Shown: positions 52,400 through 61,689, numbered from the stretch's first letter. The stretch is DNA of 64,000 bases from Saccharothrix syringae (GCF_009498035.1 NZ_CP034550.1:1302001-1366000); one strand, 5' to 3'. Numbers and translations are program-made. The notes: generated from the letters alone by a model not told the origin.

Positions 52400-54877
52400 G
52401 TGGACCTGTCGCCCGGCGAGCTGCTGGACCCGAGTCACGAGGTGGTGCCGTTCCACGGGCGCAGCGCGGAGCTGCGGGCGCTCACCCGGTGGCTGGCCGG
52501 CGGCGGCTCGTCGGTCCTGCTGCTGCGCGGTCCCGCCGGCGTCGGCAAGACCAGGCTGGCACGCCGCTTCGCGCGGGACGCGCCGGTCCGCGTGGTGGAC
52601 GACGCCGACCTGCTGCCCTGGCGCGACCTGCACGACCTGCTGCGCGAACCGCCCACCCGGGTCCTCCTGCTCGCCCGCGCGGGCGGCTGGTGGTGGTCGG
52701 CGGTGCGCCAGCGGGCGGCCGACCTGGGGCACCGCGGGGTCGAGCTGGCGCTGGAGCCGGACCCGCACGGGCACGCCGCGTCCTTCGCCATCGCCTGCGC
52801 CCGCTTCGCCGACGTCCTGGGGCTGCCGCACCCGGTGACGCGCCCGCCCGCCGCCGCGACCTACCACGACCTGCACCTGGCCGCCCTCGCCGCGGTGCAC
52901 GGGGTGCGCTCGCAGGACCCGGTCGACCTGGTGCGGTGGCTGGTCAGCGTCGACCCCGGGGCGACGACCCGCGGCCGGTTGGCCGAGGACGTGCTCGCGG
53001 TCACGCTGCTCGACGAGCGGATCGAGCCCGAGGCCACCCCCGCGGCGCTGGAGACGCTGGTGCGCGCCGCCGACCGGTGGGCCCACCTGCCGCGGCGGGT
53101 GGAGCGGTTGTTCACCGGGCGGCCGGAGCTGGCGGCGACCGCGACCGGCGCCACGCTGCGGGCCGTGGCCGTGCTCCCCGCGGTGGCGCGGAAGGTCGCG
53201 CGGCACGTGTTCGACGACGCCCGGTTCCACGGCGACCCGCTGCCCGCGCTGCTCACCCGCACCCTGCTGCGCCACGGCACGGCGAGCCGGGCCGAGCTGG
53301 CGGAGCTGCACGGCATGCTGGGCGCTCGCGCCGCGCTGGCCGCGTTGCGCGAGGAGGCCCTGGAGGCGGCCCGGGGCGAGGTCGCGCTCTACCGGGAGCT
53401 GGCCGCGGTCGACCCGGTCGAGCACCGGTCGGCGCTGGCCGACGCGCTGGGCGACCTCGGGTTGCGGCTCGTCGCGGTCGACCGGGGCGAGGAGGCGGTG
53501 GCGGCGGCGGAGGAGGCCGTGGAGCTGTGCCGGGTGGCGGCGCGCGAGGACGCCGACTACGCGCCCCAGCTCGCGGGTGCCCTGGACCGGCTCAGCCAGC
53601 GCTACGCGGCGACCGGTCGGCGTGACGAGGCGCTGGCCGCGGTCGGCGAGGCGGCCGAGTTGTTCCGGGAGCTGGCGGGTCGGCAGCACGCGCTGTTCGG
53701 GCTGGACCTGGCCAAGGTCACCCACCACCGGGCGGCCCGGCTGGTCGACGCGGGTCACCTCCCCGAGGCCGCGCACACCGCGCGGCTGGCCCTGGCGCGC
53801 TGGCGGTCGGTGGCCGCCGCCGACCCGCGCTTCGAGGCCGAGTTCGCCCGCACGCTGGTCTCGATCGCCTCGCTGCTGTCCTCGTTCGGCCTGGCCGGCG
53901 AGGCGGTGGCCGCGGTGGAGGAGGCGGTCGCGGTGCTGCGCAGGCTCGCCCGGGCCAACCCGCGCGACTTCGAGCCGGAGCTGGCCGGCGCGCTGGGCGA
54001 GCTGGCCGGGCTGCTGCACGCGCGGGGCCGCCCGCTGGAGGCGGCCCGGGCCGCGGAGGAAGCGGTGCTGCTGCGCCGCCACCTGGCCCGCGCGGGCGGA
54101 CCGGACGCGGTGGTGCGGCTGGCCGCGGTGCTCGGCGCGCAGGTCGAGGTGCTGGCGGCCAACGGGGCGCGCGTCCCGGAGCTGCTGGGGGTGGCCGAGG
54201 AGGCGGTGGAGCTGCTGCGCCCCCTGGCGACCCGCCACCCGGCGGCGCTGGCGGCGGCCCGGGCGCGGGTGGCGGGGCTGCTGCTGCGGGCCGGGCGCGA
54301 GTACGAGGCGCGGGAGGTGGTGGACGAGGTGCTGGCCGCGGTCGGCGACCTGCCGCGCCACGTGGTGCTCGGGCACGGCGCCGGGCTGGCCGCCGCGCTG
54401 CGCGCGCTGGCCGACGAGCTGCCCGCGACCGACGAGCAGGCCGCGTTCCTGGTCGAGCGGGCCGCGGTGACCTGGCGCGACCTGCTGGGCCGCCACCGCG
54501 CCGCGGCCGCCGCGCTGCCCGCGTGCGTGCACCGGGTGGCCGTGCTGCGGCACACCAGGGGGCACCCGGACGCGGCCGACCTCGCCCGGTGGGCCGTGCT
54601 GCTGTGGCAGCTGACCAGGACGCCGGGGGAGCTGGCCGCGGACCCGCGCTACGCCGAGGCGCTGCTGTTCCGCGTGCGGGTGTGCGTGGAGCGCGACACC
54701 GACCTGGACCGGGCGCTGCTGCTGGCGCACCGCGCCGCGGAGGTGCTGCGCGCGGCGGGCGCGCCGGCGGAGGCGGTGCTGCGGGCCGTCGGGGCGGTCG
54801 ACGACGTGGTCCGGGCGCACGCCGACCCGGAGGCGGCGCGCGCCCGGCTGCGCGGGATGCCGGCTACCCCGTGGTGA
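52400..54877 (+). CDS. P-loop ATPase with a TPR array (STAND-like)
   Basis: An 825-residue protein. Residues 18-250: FHGRSAELRALTRWLAGG, Walker A GPAGVGKT (44-51), TRVLLLARAGG and a short NTPase core without a clear GLPL box. From about 320 to the end are TPR-like helical repeats with periods such as EEAVAAAEEAVELCRVAARE and AAHTARLALARWRSVAAADP. No DNA-binding, amyloid or effector domain is attached, unlike the two NB-ARC proteins upstream. GTG at 52400 chosen. The 3' end overlaps the convergent PRODH gene by 14 bp. Confidence 0.8.
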   Translation: MDLSPGELLDPSHEVVPFHGRSAELRALTRWLAGGGSSVLLLRGPAGVGKTRLARRFARDAPVRVVDDADLLPWRDLHDLLREPPTRVLLLARAGGWWWSAVRQRAADLGHRGVELALEPDPHGHAASFAIACARFADVLGLPHPVTRPPAAATYHDLHLAALAAVHGVRSQDPVDLVRWLVSVDPGATTRGRLAEDVLAVTLLDERIEPEATPAALETLVRAADRWAHLPRRVERLFTGRPELAATATGATLRAVAVLPAVARKVARHVFDDARFHGDPLPALLTRTLLRHGTASRAELAELHGMLGARAALAALREEALEAARGEVALYRELAAVDPVEHRSALADALGDLGLRLVAVDRGEEAVAAAEEAVELCRVAAREDADYAPQLAGALDRLSQRYAATGRRDEALAAVGEAAELFRELAGRQHALFGLDLAKVTHHRAARLVDAGHLPEAAHTARLALARWRSVAAADPRFEAEFARTLVSIASLLSSFGLAGEAVAAVEEAVAVLRRLARANPRDFEPELAGALGELAGLLHARGRPLEAARAAEEAVLLRRHLARAGGPDAVVRLAAVLGAQVEVLAANGARVPELLGVAEEAVELLRPLATRHPAALAAARARVAGLLLRAGREYEAREVVDEVLAAVGDLPRHVVLGHGAGLAAALRALADELPATDEQAAFLVERAAVTWRDLLGRHRAAAAALPACVHRVAVLRHTRGHPDAADLARWAVLLWQLTRTPGELAADPRYAEALLFRVRVCVERDTDLDRALLLAHRAAEVLRAAGAPAEAVLRAVGAVDDVVRAHADPEAARARLRGMPATPW

Positions 54878-55787
54878 CCAGCGAGCGCAGGAAGAACGCC
54901 ACGTTCGCGGGCCGCTCGGCCAGCCGCCGCATGAAGTAGCCGTACCACTGGTCGCCGTAGGGCACGTACACGCGCATGCGGTGCCCCTCGGCGGCGAGGC
55001 GCCGCTGCTCGTCGGGCCGGATGCCGTAGAGCATCTGGAACTCGTAGCTGTCCTTGGACCGCCCGGAGGCCAGCTCGCGGGCGATGGCGATCAGCCGCGG
55101 GTCGTGCGAGGCGACCATGGGGTAGCCCCGGCCCGCCATCAGGACCTTCAGGCAGCGCACGTAGGACAGGTCGACCTCGGTCTTGTCCTGGAACGCCACG
55201 GAGGCCGGTTCCTTGTAGGCGCCCTTGCACAGCCGCACCCGCGACCCGGGGCCGGCCAGGTCCCGGCAGTCCTGCTCGGTGCGCTTGAGGTACGCCTGGA
55301 GCACCGCGCCCACCCACGGGAAGTCCACCCGCAGCTCGCGCAGGATGCCCAGGGTGGAGTCGGTGGTGGTGTGGTCCTCCATGTCCAGGGTGACCGTGGT
55401 GCCGACCGCGCCCGCCGCCGCGCAGATGCGGCGGGCGTTGTCCAGGGCGATCTTCTCGCCGTCCTCGGGCAGGAACTGGCCCACCGCGGACAGCTTCACC
55501 GACACCTCGGCCCGCCCGGTGTGCCCGGCCAGCTCCAGCCGGCGCAGCAGGTCCAGGTACGCCTCGACGGTGGCGGCGGCCTGGTCGGCGTCCCGGGTGT
55601 CCTCGCCGAGGTGGTCCAGGGTGACGTACCGGCCGTCGGCGACCAGCTCGCCGGTGGTGGCGACGGCGGCGTCGACGTCGTCGCCGGAGATGAAGCGCCG
55701 GACCACCGGGCGGGTCAGCGGGGTGCGTTCGACGAGCTCGCGGACGGCGTCGGAGCGCGAGGCGGCGAGCAGGGCTGAGCGGAGCAT
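54864..55787 (-). CDS. Proline dehydrogenase
   Basis: A 307-residue FAD enzyme that oxidises proline to pyrroline-5-carboxylate at the membrane, the monofunctional type of actinobacteria. Markers of the beta/alpha barrel: VSVKLSAVGQFLPEDGEKIA, TVTLDMEDHTTTDSTLGILR, VRLCKGAYKEPASVAF, and FQMLYGIRPDEQRRLAAEGH with the substrate-binding YGxR. It starts ATG 55787 (AGGGG upstream) and its start codon lies 2 nt beyond the P5C dehydrogenase stop, so the two form an operon feeding glutamate. Confidence 0.94.
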   Translation of the reverse strand: MLRSALLAASRSDAVRELVERTPLTRPVVRRFISGDDVDAAVATTGELVADGRYVTLDHLGEDTRDADQAAATVEAYLDLLRRLELAGHTGRAEVSVKLSAVGQFLPEDGEKIALDNARRICAAAGAVGTTVTLDMEDHTTTDSTLGILRELRVDFPWVGAVLQAYLKRTEQDCRDLAGPGSRVRLCKGAYKEPASVAFQDKTEVDLSYVRCLKVLMAGRGYPMVASHDPRLIAIARELASGRSKDSYEFQMLYGIRPDEQRRLAAEGHRMRVYVPYGDQWYGYFMRRLAERPANVAFFLRSLVTTG

Positions 55788-55789
55788 GG

Positions 55790-57415
55790 TCACCCCTGGT
55801 GCGGGTAGCGGTAGGAGGTCGGAGGCGTGAACGTCTCCTTGATCGACCGGGGGCTCACCCAGCGCAGCAGGTTGTGGATCGAGCCCGCCTTGTCGTTGGT
55901 GCCGGACGCCCGGCCGCCGCCGAAGGGCTGCTGGCCCACGACCGCGCCGGTCGGCTTGTCGTTGACGTAGAAGTTGCCCGCGGCGAACCGCAGCTCCTCC
56001 TGCGCCTTGACGATGGCCCGCCGGTCCTGGGCGATGATCGAGCCGGTGAGGGCGTAGGGCGCGGCGTTCTCCATCTGCCGCACCACGGTGTCGTAGTCGG
56101 CGTCGTCGTACACGTGCACGGCGAGCACCGGCCCGAAGTACTCGGTGGTGAACACCTCGTGCCCGGGGTCGGAGCCCAGCAGCACGGTCGGCCGCACGAA
56201 GAACCCGTCGGTGTCGTCGGCGGTGCCGCCGGCCACGACCTCCAGCTTCGGGTCCCGCCGCGCCGACTCCAGCACGCCGGAGAGCTTGTCGAACGAGCGC
56301 CGGTCGATCACCGCGCCCATGAAGTGGGAGAAGTCGGTGACGTCGCCCATCGTCAGCGACTCGACCTCGGCCAGGAAGTCGTCCTCGAGCCGGTTCCACA
56401 CCGAGCGCGGCACGTAGGCGCGGGACGCGGCCGAGCACTTCTGGCCCTGGTACTCGAACGCGCCGCGGACCAGCGCGGTGCGCAGCACCTCGACGTCGGC
56501 CGACGGGTGGGCCAGCACGAAGTCCTTGCCGCCGGTCTCGCCGACGACGCGCGGGTAGGCGCGGTAACCGGCGATGTTGGCCCCGACCCGGCCCCACAGG
56601 TGCTGGAAGGTCCTGGTGGAGCCGGTGAAGTGGATGCCGGCCAGGTCCGGGTCGGCCAGCGCCACCTCGGACACGGCCAGGCCGTCGCCGGGCAGCAGGT
56701 TGATCACGCCCGGCGGCAGGCCCGCCTCCTCCAGCAGCCGCATGGTCAGGTGCGCGGCGAAGGACTGGGTGGGCGAGGGCTTCCACAGCACCACGTTGCC
56801 CATGAGGGCGGGCGCGGTGGGCAGGTTGGCCGCGATGGCGGTGAAGTTGAACGGGGTGATCGCGTAGACGAAGCCCTCCAGCGGGCGGTGGTCCGTGCGG
56901 TTCCACACGCCGGGGGAGGACTGCGGCTGCTCGGCCAGCAGCCGGCGGCCGAAGGAGACGTTGAAGCGCCAGAAGTCGATCAGCTCGCACGCGGCGTCGA
57001 TCTCGGCCTGGATCGCGGTCTTGGACTGGCCGAGCATGGTGGCGGCGTTGAGCTTCGCGCGCCACGGGCCGGCCAGCAGGTCGGCGGCCTTGAGCAGGAT
57101 GGCGGCCCGGTCGTCGAAGGACATGGCGCGCCACTCGGGCGCGGCGGCCTTGGCGGCGGCGATGGCGTCGCGGGTGTCCTGCTGCGTGGCGCCGTGCAGC
57201 GTGCCCAGCACGGCCCGGTGGTTGTGCGGCTGCACCACGTCGTGGCGCTCACCGCCGCCGACGCGCTGCTCACCCCCGATGGTCAGGGTCAGTTCGACGG
57301 GCTCCTTGGCCAGCTCGACCAGTTCAGCCTGCAGCCGCGCCCGCTCCGGGGTGCCGGGGGCGTAGCTGAGGACTGGCTCGTTCACCGGCGCGGGGACCGC
57401 GGTCACGGCATCCAC
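55790..57415 (-). CDS. pruA: L-glutamate gamma-semialdehyde (P5C) dehydrogenase
   Basis: A 541-residue aldehyde dehydrogenase that oxidises glutamate semialdehyde with NAD to glutamate, the second step of proline catabolism. NAD-binding region FVYAITPFNFTAIAANLPTA, catalytic Glu in VVGETGGKDFVLAHP and catalytic Cys in YQGQKCSAASRAYVP. The start is GTG 57415, with AAGGAG 6 nt upstream; a longer frame to 57511 adds a non-family segment. First gene of the put operon, divergent from pucR-like 57540. Confidence 0.96.
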   Translation of the reverse strand: MDAVTAVPAPVNEPVLSYAPGTPERARLQAELVELAKEPVELTLTIGGEQRVGGGERHDVVQPHNHRAVLGTLHGATQQDTRDAIAAAKAAAPEWRAMSFDDRAAILLKAADLLAGPWRAKLNAATMLGQSKTAIQAEIDAACELIDFWRFNVSFGRRLLAEQPQSSPGVWNRTDHRPLEGFVYAITPFNFTAIAANLPTAPALMGNVVLWKPSPTQSFAAHLTMRLLEEAGLPPGVINLLPGDGLAVSEVALADPDLAGIHFTGSTRTFQHLWGRVGANIAGYRAYPRVVGETGGKDFVLAHPSADVEVLRTALVRGAFEYQGQKCSAASRAYVPRSVWNRLEDDFLAEVESLTMGDVTDFSHFMGAVIDRRSFDKLSGVLESARRDPKLEVVAGGTADDTDGFFVRPTVLLGSDPGHEVFTTEYFGPVLAVHVYDDADYDTVVRQMENAAPYALTGSIIAQDRRAIVKAQEELRFAAGNFYVNDKPTGAVVGQQPFGGGRASGTNDKAGSIHNLLRWVSPRSIKETFTPPTSYRYPHQG

Positions 57416-57443
57416 AAGCTGCTCCTTCGCCACGGGGTCAGGG

Positions 57444-57473
57444 GTTGCCCCAACGGTGGTTGGGTTCCCCAAC
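57444..57473. promoter_or_regulatory. Twin GTTG/CAAC operators in the put control region
   Basis: GTTGCCCCAAC (57444-57454) and GTTGGGTTCCCCAAC (57459-57473) are two short inverted repeats, with centres 17 bp apart, between the divergent put operon and the PucR gene. Their position suggests binding sites for the PucR-type regulator. Confidence 0.5.
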
Positions 57474-57539
57474 GCTAGGACTTCCGACCATGCGTCCCGT
57501 TGTGCGCGCATCTAGGCTTGGGCACCCGCCGTTGTAGGA

Positions 57540-59093
57540 ATGGACAAAAGGATGAGTCTGCGTCAGGTCCTGATGGCGCTCGGTGACCCGCTGGTCGAGG
57601 TGCAGGCCGCGCCGCGCGGGCTGGAGGCCGACGTGCTCGACGTGGTGATCCTCGACCCCGACGACGCGCCCGACGTGCGGCCGGGCGACCTCGCGCTGGT
57701 CGTCGGCGCCCGCGGCCGCGCGGCGCTGCCGCTGGTCCGGGCGGCGGGGGCCGGGGGAGCGGCGGCGGTGGCGGTCAAGGTCGACGCGCCGGCGCCGGTG
57801 CTGCGGCAGGCCGCGACCGACGCGGGGGTGGCCCTGCTGGCGGTCCGGCCCGAGGTCCGGTGGGAGCACCTGGAGGCCCTGGCCCGGGGCGTGGTGCACA
57901 ACGCCCGGCTGACCGCCGACGCGGGCGCGGGCGAGGCGTCGGGCGACCTGTTCGGCCTGGCCCAGACGATCGCCTCGCTGACCGGCGGCATCGTCACCAT
58001 CGAGGACACCGCGAGCCGCGTGCTCGCCTACTCCCGCTCCTCCGACGAGGTGGACGAGCTGCGGCGGCTGTCGATCCTGGGCCGCCAGGGGCCCGAGCCG
58101 TACCTGAAGATGCTCCGCGAGTGGGGCGTCTACCAGCGGCTGCGCGCCGGCGAGGAGGTCGTGCGCATCGACGAGCACCCGGAGCTGGGCATCCGCCGCC
58201 GCCTGGCGGTGGGCGTCCACGCGGGCGCGCAGCCGCTGGGCGCGATCTGGGTGCAGGAGGGCGCCACGCCGCTGACCGGGCAGGCCGAGCGGGCCCTGCT
58301 CGGCGCGGCCCGGGTGACCGCGCTGCACCTGGTGCAGCGGCGCGAACCCGCGGTCGCCTTCCGCGAGGACCTGCTCGCCGCGCTGCTCGACGGCCGCACC
58401 GACGCCGGGTCGATCGCCGAGCAGATCGGCGCCGACCCGGACCGGCCCGCCGCCGTGGTGGTGTTCGCGCTGCGCGGGCAGGAGCACGCCGACCGCACCG
58501 AGCACGAGCTGCGCCGCGCCGAGATGACCAGCCTGATCTCCGTGCACGCCGCCGCCTACCGGCGCACCGCCCTGGTCAGCCAGCGGTCCGGCCGCACCTA
58601 CGCGCTGCTGCCCGACCTGCCGCCCAAGGCGCCGCTGCTGGCGCTGACCAGGGAGATCGTGGTCGCCGCCGGGCGGCACACGGGCCTGCGGGTGCAGGCC
58701 GCGGTCGGCTGCACGGTGCCGACCGTGGACGAGGTGATGGTCTCCCGCGAGGAGGCCGACCGGGTGCTCGACGCGATGGCCCGCGACCTGGACGCCGACG
58801 TCGCCACCCTGGCCGACGTGCGCTCGCGCGTGCTGGTCGGCGAGACCCTGGCGCTGCTGGCCGGGCACCCGCGCGTCCGCGACCCCCGGCTGGCCGGGCT
58901 CGACCCGGAGCTGGCCCGGTCCCTGCTGGTCTACCTGGACGAGTTCGGCGACGTGCGCACCGCCGCGGCCCGGCTGCACGTGCACCCGAACACCCTGCGG
59001 TACCGGGTCCGGCGGGCCGCCGAGGTCGGCGGTTTCGACCTGGGCGACCCGCTGTTCCGGTTGTTCGCGCAGTTGCAACTCAGGCTGCCCTGA
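57540..59093 (+). CDS. PucR-family regulator of proline catabolism
   Basis: A 517-residue regulator. N-terminal PucR ligand-binding domain (about 1-120), a GGDEF-like central segment of the CdaR/PucR type (about 290-420, LIRVLQAAVGCTVP-type region) and C-terminal PucR helix-turn-helix: LVYLDEFGDVRTAAARLHVH then PNTLRYRVRRAAEVGGFDL. Such proteins (PruR-like) activate proline-degradation genes when proline is present. Divergent from pruA across twin operators. ATG 57540 or ATG 57552 is the start; the second fits the family N-terminus better. Confidence 0.9.
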   Translation: MDKRMSLRQVLMALGDPLVEVQAAPRGLEADVLDVVILDPDDAPDVRPGDLALVVGARGRAALPLVRAAGAGGAAAVAVKVDAPAPVLRQAATDAGVALLAVRPEVRWEHLEALARGVVHNARLTADAGAGEASGDLFGLAQTIASLTGGIVTIEDTASRVLAYSRSSDEVDELRRLSILGRQGPEPYLKMLREWGVYQRLRAGEEVVRIDEHPELGIRRRLAVGVHAGAQPLGAIWVQEGATPLTGQAERALLGAARVTALHLVQRREPAVAFREDLLAALLDGRTDAGSIAEQIGADPDRPAAVVVFALRGQEHADRTEHELRRAEMTSLISVHAAAYRRTALVSQRSGRTYALLPDLPPKAPLLALTREIVVAAGRHTGLRVQAAVGCTVPTVDEVMVSREEADRVLDAMARDLDADVATLADVRSRVLVGETLALLAGHPRVRDPRLAGLDPELARSLLVYLDEFGDVRTAAARLHVHPNTLRYRVRRAAEVGGFDLGDPLFRLFAQLQLRLP

Positions 59094-59113
59094 GCCGGGA
59101 ACCGCCCGCGCCG

Positions 59114-59119
59114 TACCCT
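59114..59119 (+). promoter_or_regulatory. Leaderless-type -10 box of the desaturase (TACCCT)
   Basis: TACCCT lies 7 nt before the GTG at 59127, without a Shine-Dalgarno sequence. Confidence 0.45.
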
Positions 59120-59126
59120 CCGGCGG

Positions 59127-60155
59127 GTGAGCACCCGCGGCAGCGACTTCGCTGAACTCTCCCGGCTGGTCAAGCAGCAAGGTCTGCTCGACCGCCGCAT
59201 CGGCTACTACGTCCGGTACCTCGTCGCGGCGGTGGGCGCGTTGGCGCTCCTCGGCGCCGCGCTGGTGCTGATCGGCGACTCCTGGTGGCAGCTCGTGGTC
59301 GCCGCGGCACTGGCCGTGGTCTACACGCAGATCGCCTTCCTCGGCCACGACGCCGGCCACCGGCAGGTCTTCGCCGACCACCGCGCCAACCAGACGACCG
59401 GGCTGCTGCTGGGCAACCTGCTCATCGGCGTCGGCTACGGCTGGTGGATGGGCAAGCACAACCGCCACCACGCCAACCCCAACCACGAGGACGACGACCC
59501 GGACGTCGACATCGCGGTGCTGGCGTTCAGCGCCGAGCAGGCCGAGCGCAAGCGCGGCTTCTTCCGGTTCGTGGTCAAGCACCAGGCGTGGCTGTTCTTC
59601 CCGCTGCTGCTGCTGGAGGGCTTCAGCCTGCACGCCATCAGCACCGCCGCCGCGGTGCGCCGCGAGGTCAAGGCGTGGCGGCTGGAGCTGGCGCTGCTGG
59701 CCGTGCACGTCGTGGGCTACCTGGCGGTGGTGTTCCTGGTGATGTCGCCGCTCAAGGCCGTGGTGTTCATCGCGGTCCACCAGGGCCTGTTCGGCATCTA
59801 CATGGGCTGCTCCTTCGCGCCCAACCACAAGGGCATGCCGGTGCTCCAGGCGGGCCACCAGCTGGACTTCCTGCGCAAGCAGGTGCTGACCTCGCGCAAC
59901 GTCACCGGCGGCTGGTTCACCGACTTCCTGCTCGGCGGCCTGAACTACCAGATCGAGCACCACCTGTTCCCCAGCATGCCCAGGCCGCACCTGCGGCGCG
60001 CGCAGGTGCTGGTCCGGGACTTCTGCCTGCGCAACTCGGTGTCCTACGCCGAGTGCGGCCTGTTCACCTCGTACGGGTACGTGCTGAAGCACCTGCACGA
60101 GGCGGGGGCTGAACTGCGCGGTACAGGAAAGCTCGCTCCAGCAGGGTCCAGGTAG
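59127..60155 (+). CDS. Acyl-CoA/lipid desaturase
   Basis: A 342-residue di-iron membrane desaturase. Three His boxes: HDAGH (about residue 75), HNRHH (about 110) and QIEHH (about 278), the last of front-end type where Q replaces H. Four hydrophobic stretches lie between them. No N-terminal cytochrome b5 is fused. It introduces a double bond into membrane fatty acids; regiochemistry cannot be read. Its 3' end overlaps the convergent YidC-like gene by 92 bp. Confidence 0.93.
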   Translation: MSTRGSDFAELSRLVKQQGLLDRRIGYYVRYLVAAVGALALLGAALVLIGDSWWQLVVAAALAVVYTQIAFLGHDAGHRQVFADHRANQTTGLLLGNLLIGVGYGWWMGKHNRHHANPNHEDDDPDVDIAVLAFSAEQAERKRGFFRFVVKHQAWLFFPLLLLEGFSLHAISTAAAVRREVKAWRLELALLAVHVVGYLAVVFLVMSPLKAVVFIAVHQGLFGIYMGCSFAPNHKGMPVLQAGHQLDFLRKQVLTSRNVTGGWFTDFLLGGLNYQIEHHLFPSMPRPHLRRAQVLVRDFCLRNSVSYAECGLFTSYGYVLKHLHEAGAELRGTGKLAPAGSR

Positions 60156-60747
60156 TGGTGGTCAGCAGGTAGACCCCGGCGGCCAGCGGCAGGGCGGCGG
60201 CGATCGGCACGGTGCCGAAGGGCATCAGCCGCAGCAGCCGGGCGAACGGCGGCTGCGGCCCGCCGCCGCCCTGTTCCCGGGTCTTCCGGGCGACCGCCGC
60301 CTGCCACCGCGAGGTGGCGAACGCGACCGCGGTCAGCAGGGCGAACAGCCCGGCGAACACCGGCGTGTGCGCCCACGTGCCCCACCAGTGCGTGCCCAGC
60401 GGCACGCCCAGCAGCGTGCCGTCGAGCAGCGGGTTGGGCGTGGTGACCAGCCGGTACACGACCATGAAGAACGGCACCTGCACCAGCGCGGGCAGCAACC
60501 CCGCGAACAGCGACGTGCCGCTGTCCCGGTACAGCTCCAGGGTCTTCTCCTGGAGCTTGACCCGGTCCTTGCCGTGCTTGCGGTGCAGTTCGCGCAGTCG
60601 GGGCGCCAGTGCGGCGCGGGCCTTCTCACCGCGCACGGCGGCGCGGCTGAGGGGGTGCATCAGCAGCCTGACGGCCGCGGTGAACAGGACGATGGCCAGG
60701 GCGGGCGTGGCGAACCCGGCCAGGGCTGAGCCCAGGGCGTGGAACAA
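60064..60747 (-). CDS. YidC/Oxa1-like membrane insertase
   Basis: A 227-residue insertase. The conserved opening TM (ALAIVLFTAAVRLLMHPLSR) carries the hydrophilic-groove Arg, followed by the coiled region LRELHRKHGKDRVKLQEKTL and GLLPALVQVPFFMVVYRLVT. It is shorter than the main YidC and lacks its large external domain, so it is likely an accessory copy. TTG start at 60747 with GGAG upstream. Last gene of a four-gene minus-strand run with DUF6412, a kinase-like protein and a DUF402 protein. Confidence 0.88.
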   Translation of the reverse strand: MFHALGSALAGFATPALAIVLFTAAVRLLMHPLSRAAVRGEKARAALAPRLRELHRKHGKDRVKLQEKTLELYRDSGTSLFAGLLPALVQVPFFMVVYRLVTTPNPLLDGTLLGVPLGTHWWGTWAHTPVFAGLFALLTAVAFATSRWQAAVARKTREQGGGGPQPPFARLLRLMPFGTVPIAAALPLAAGVYLLTTTTWTLLERAFLYRAVQPPPRAGASARTRTR

Positions 60748-60789
60748 GGGACGACTCCGTCTGCAGAGCTGGGAAGGGGGACTGGCGGC

Positions 60790-61068
60790 CTATCGGCCGA
60801 GTCCCGGTGCCCTGGGACGGGGACGCCCGGCGGCGTCGGGGTCGCGCAGCCGCAGGAACGCGGCGCGCAGCGACTTCTCGCGGATCGACAGCGACCGCAC
60901 CCACGCGGGCGCGGCGTGCACCACCGGCGCGGCGGTGAGCAGCAGCACGACCAGCGCCACCGCCGTGACGGCGGCGATCACCTCGGTCGGGGAGTGGAGC
61001 AGCGCGAGGGCGTAGAGGGCGGGCAGGTACACCGCGAGCAGCAACCGCAGCCGGTCCACGTCCCCCAC
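60790..61068 (-). CDS. DUF6412-like small membrane protein
   Basis: A 92-residue protein with two hydrophobic helices (LRLLLAVYLPALYALALL and IAAVTAVALVVLLLTAA) and a basic C-terminus (LRLRDPDAAGRPRPR). Small proteins of this type accompany accessory YidC genes in actinomycetes. GTG start at 61068 just after the preceding gene stop (6 nt). Function unknown. Confidence 0.75.
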   Translation of the reverse strand: MGDVDRLRLLLAVYLPALYALALLHSPTEVIAAVTAVALVVLLLTAAPVVHAAPAWVRSLSIREKSLRAAFLRLRDPDAAGRPRPRAPGLGR

Positions 61069-61074
61069 CTCCCT

Positions 61075-61689
61075 CTAGTCCACTGTACCGACCAGCGCGG
61101 GCCGCGCGGGGTGGTCGTAGCGCACGGTCACGTCGGCGTGCGGCTCGTAGGAGGCGTACGCGGGCAGCGTCCACCGCCACTGCTCGGGCATCTGCCGCTC
61201 CAGCGCGCCCGGCGACAGCCACAGGTGCACCGACAGCTCCGCGGGCAGCCACTTGTCCAGCAGCATCGTGCCGTCCAGCAGCAGCACCCCGGACGGGCCC
61301 AGCTCCACGTAGTCGGCGCGGTGCGCCCGGTCCGCCGCCGCGTTCCACAGCGCGGGCAGCACCCGGCCCGAGCCGCCGGGGTCGAGCGGGTCCAGCACCT
61401 CGCGGGTCAGCCCGCCCACGTCCAGCCACGAGTCGCGGAACGAGTCCGGGTCGTGGTGGCCGTGCTCCAGGCGCACGGACGCGGGCCGCAGGAAGTCGCC
61501 GGCCGACACGCGCAGCACCGGGCGGCCCGCCGCGCGCAGCGGCTCCACCAGGCGGTCGGCCAGCCCGCCGGGGTCGGTCGGCGGCGCGCCGTCGAGCAGC
61601 ACGCGGGCCCACGCCGGGCGCGGCAGCGCGTCGACCCGCGCGACCAGCTCGTCCACCAGCGCCCGCGGGGTGAGGGGAACGACCTTCAC
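61075..61689 (-). CDS. Uridine kinase-like protein with altered P-loop
   Basis: A 204-residue protein of the uridine kinase-like P-loop family by its overall layout: VLLDGAPPTDPGGLADRL where the P-loop would be, then GRPVLRVSAGDFLRPASVRL, and LLLDGTMLLDKWLPAELSVH. The usual GxxxxGK(S/T) is missing: no Lys is present at the expected site, so it may not hydrolyse ATP. The GTG overlaps the TGA of the upstream DUF402 gene. Confidence 0.75.
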   Translation of the reverse strand: MKVVPLTPRALVDELVARVDALPRPAWARVLLDGAPPTDPGGLADRLVEPLRAAGRPVLRVSAGDFLRPASVRLEHGHHDPDSFRDSWLDVGGLTREVLDPLDPGGSGRVLPALWNAAADRAHRADYVELGPSGVLLLDGTMLLDKWLPAELSVHLWLSPGALERQMPEQWRWTLPAYASYEPHADVTVRYDHPARPALVGTVD

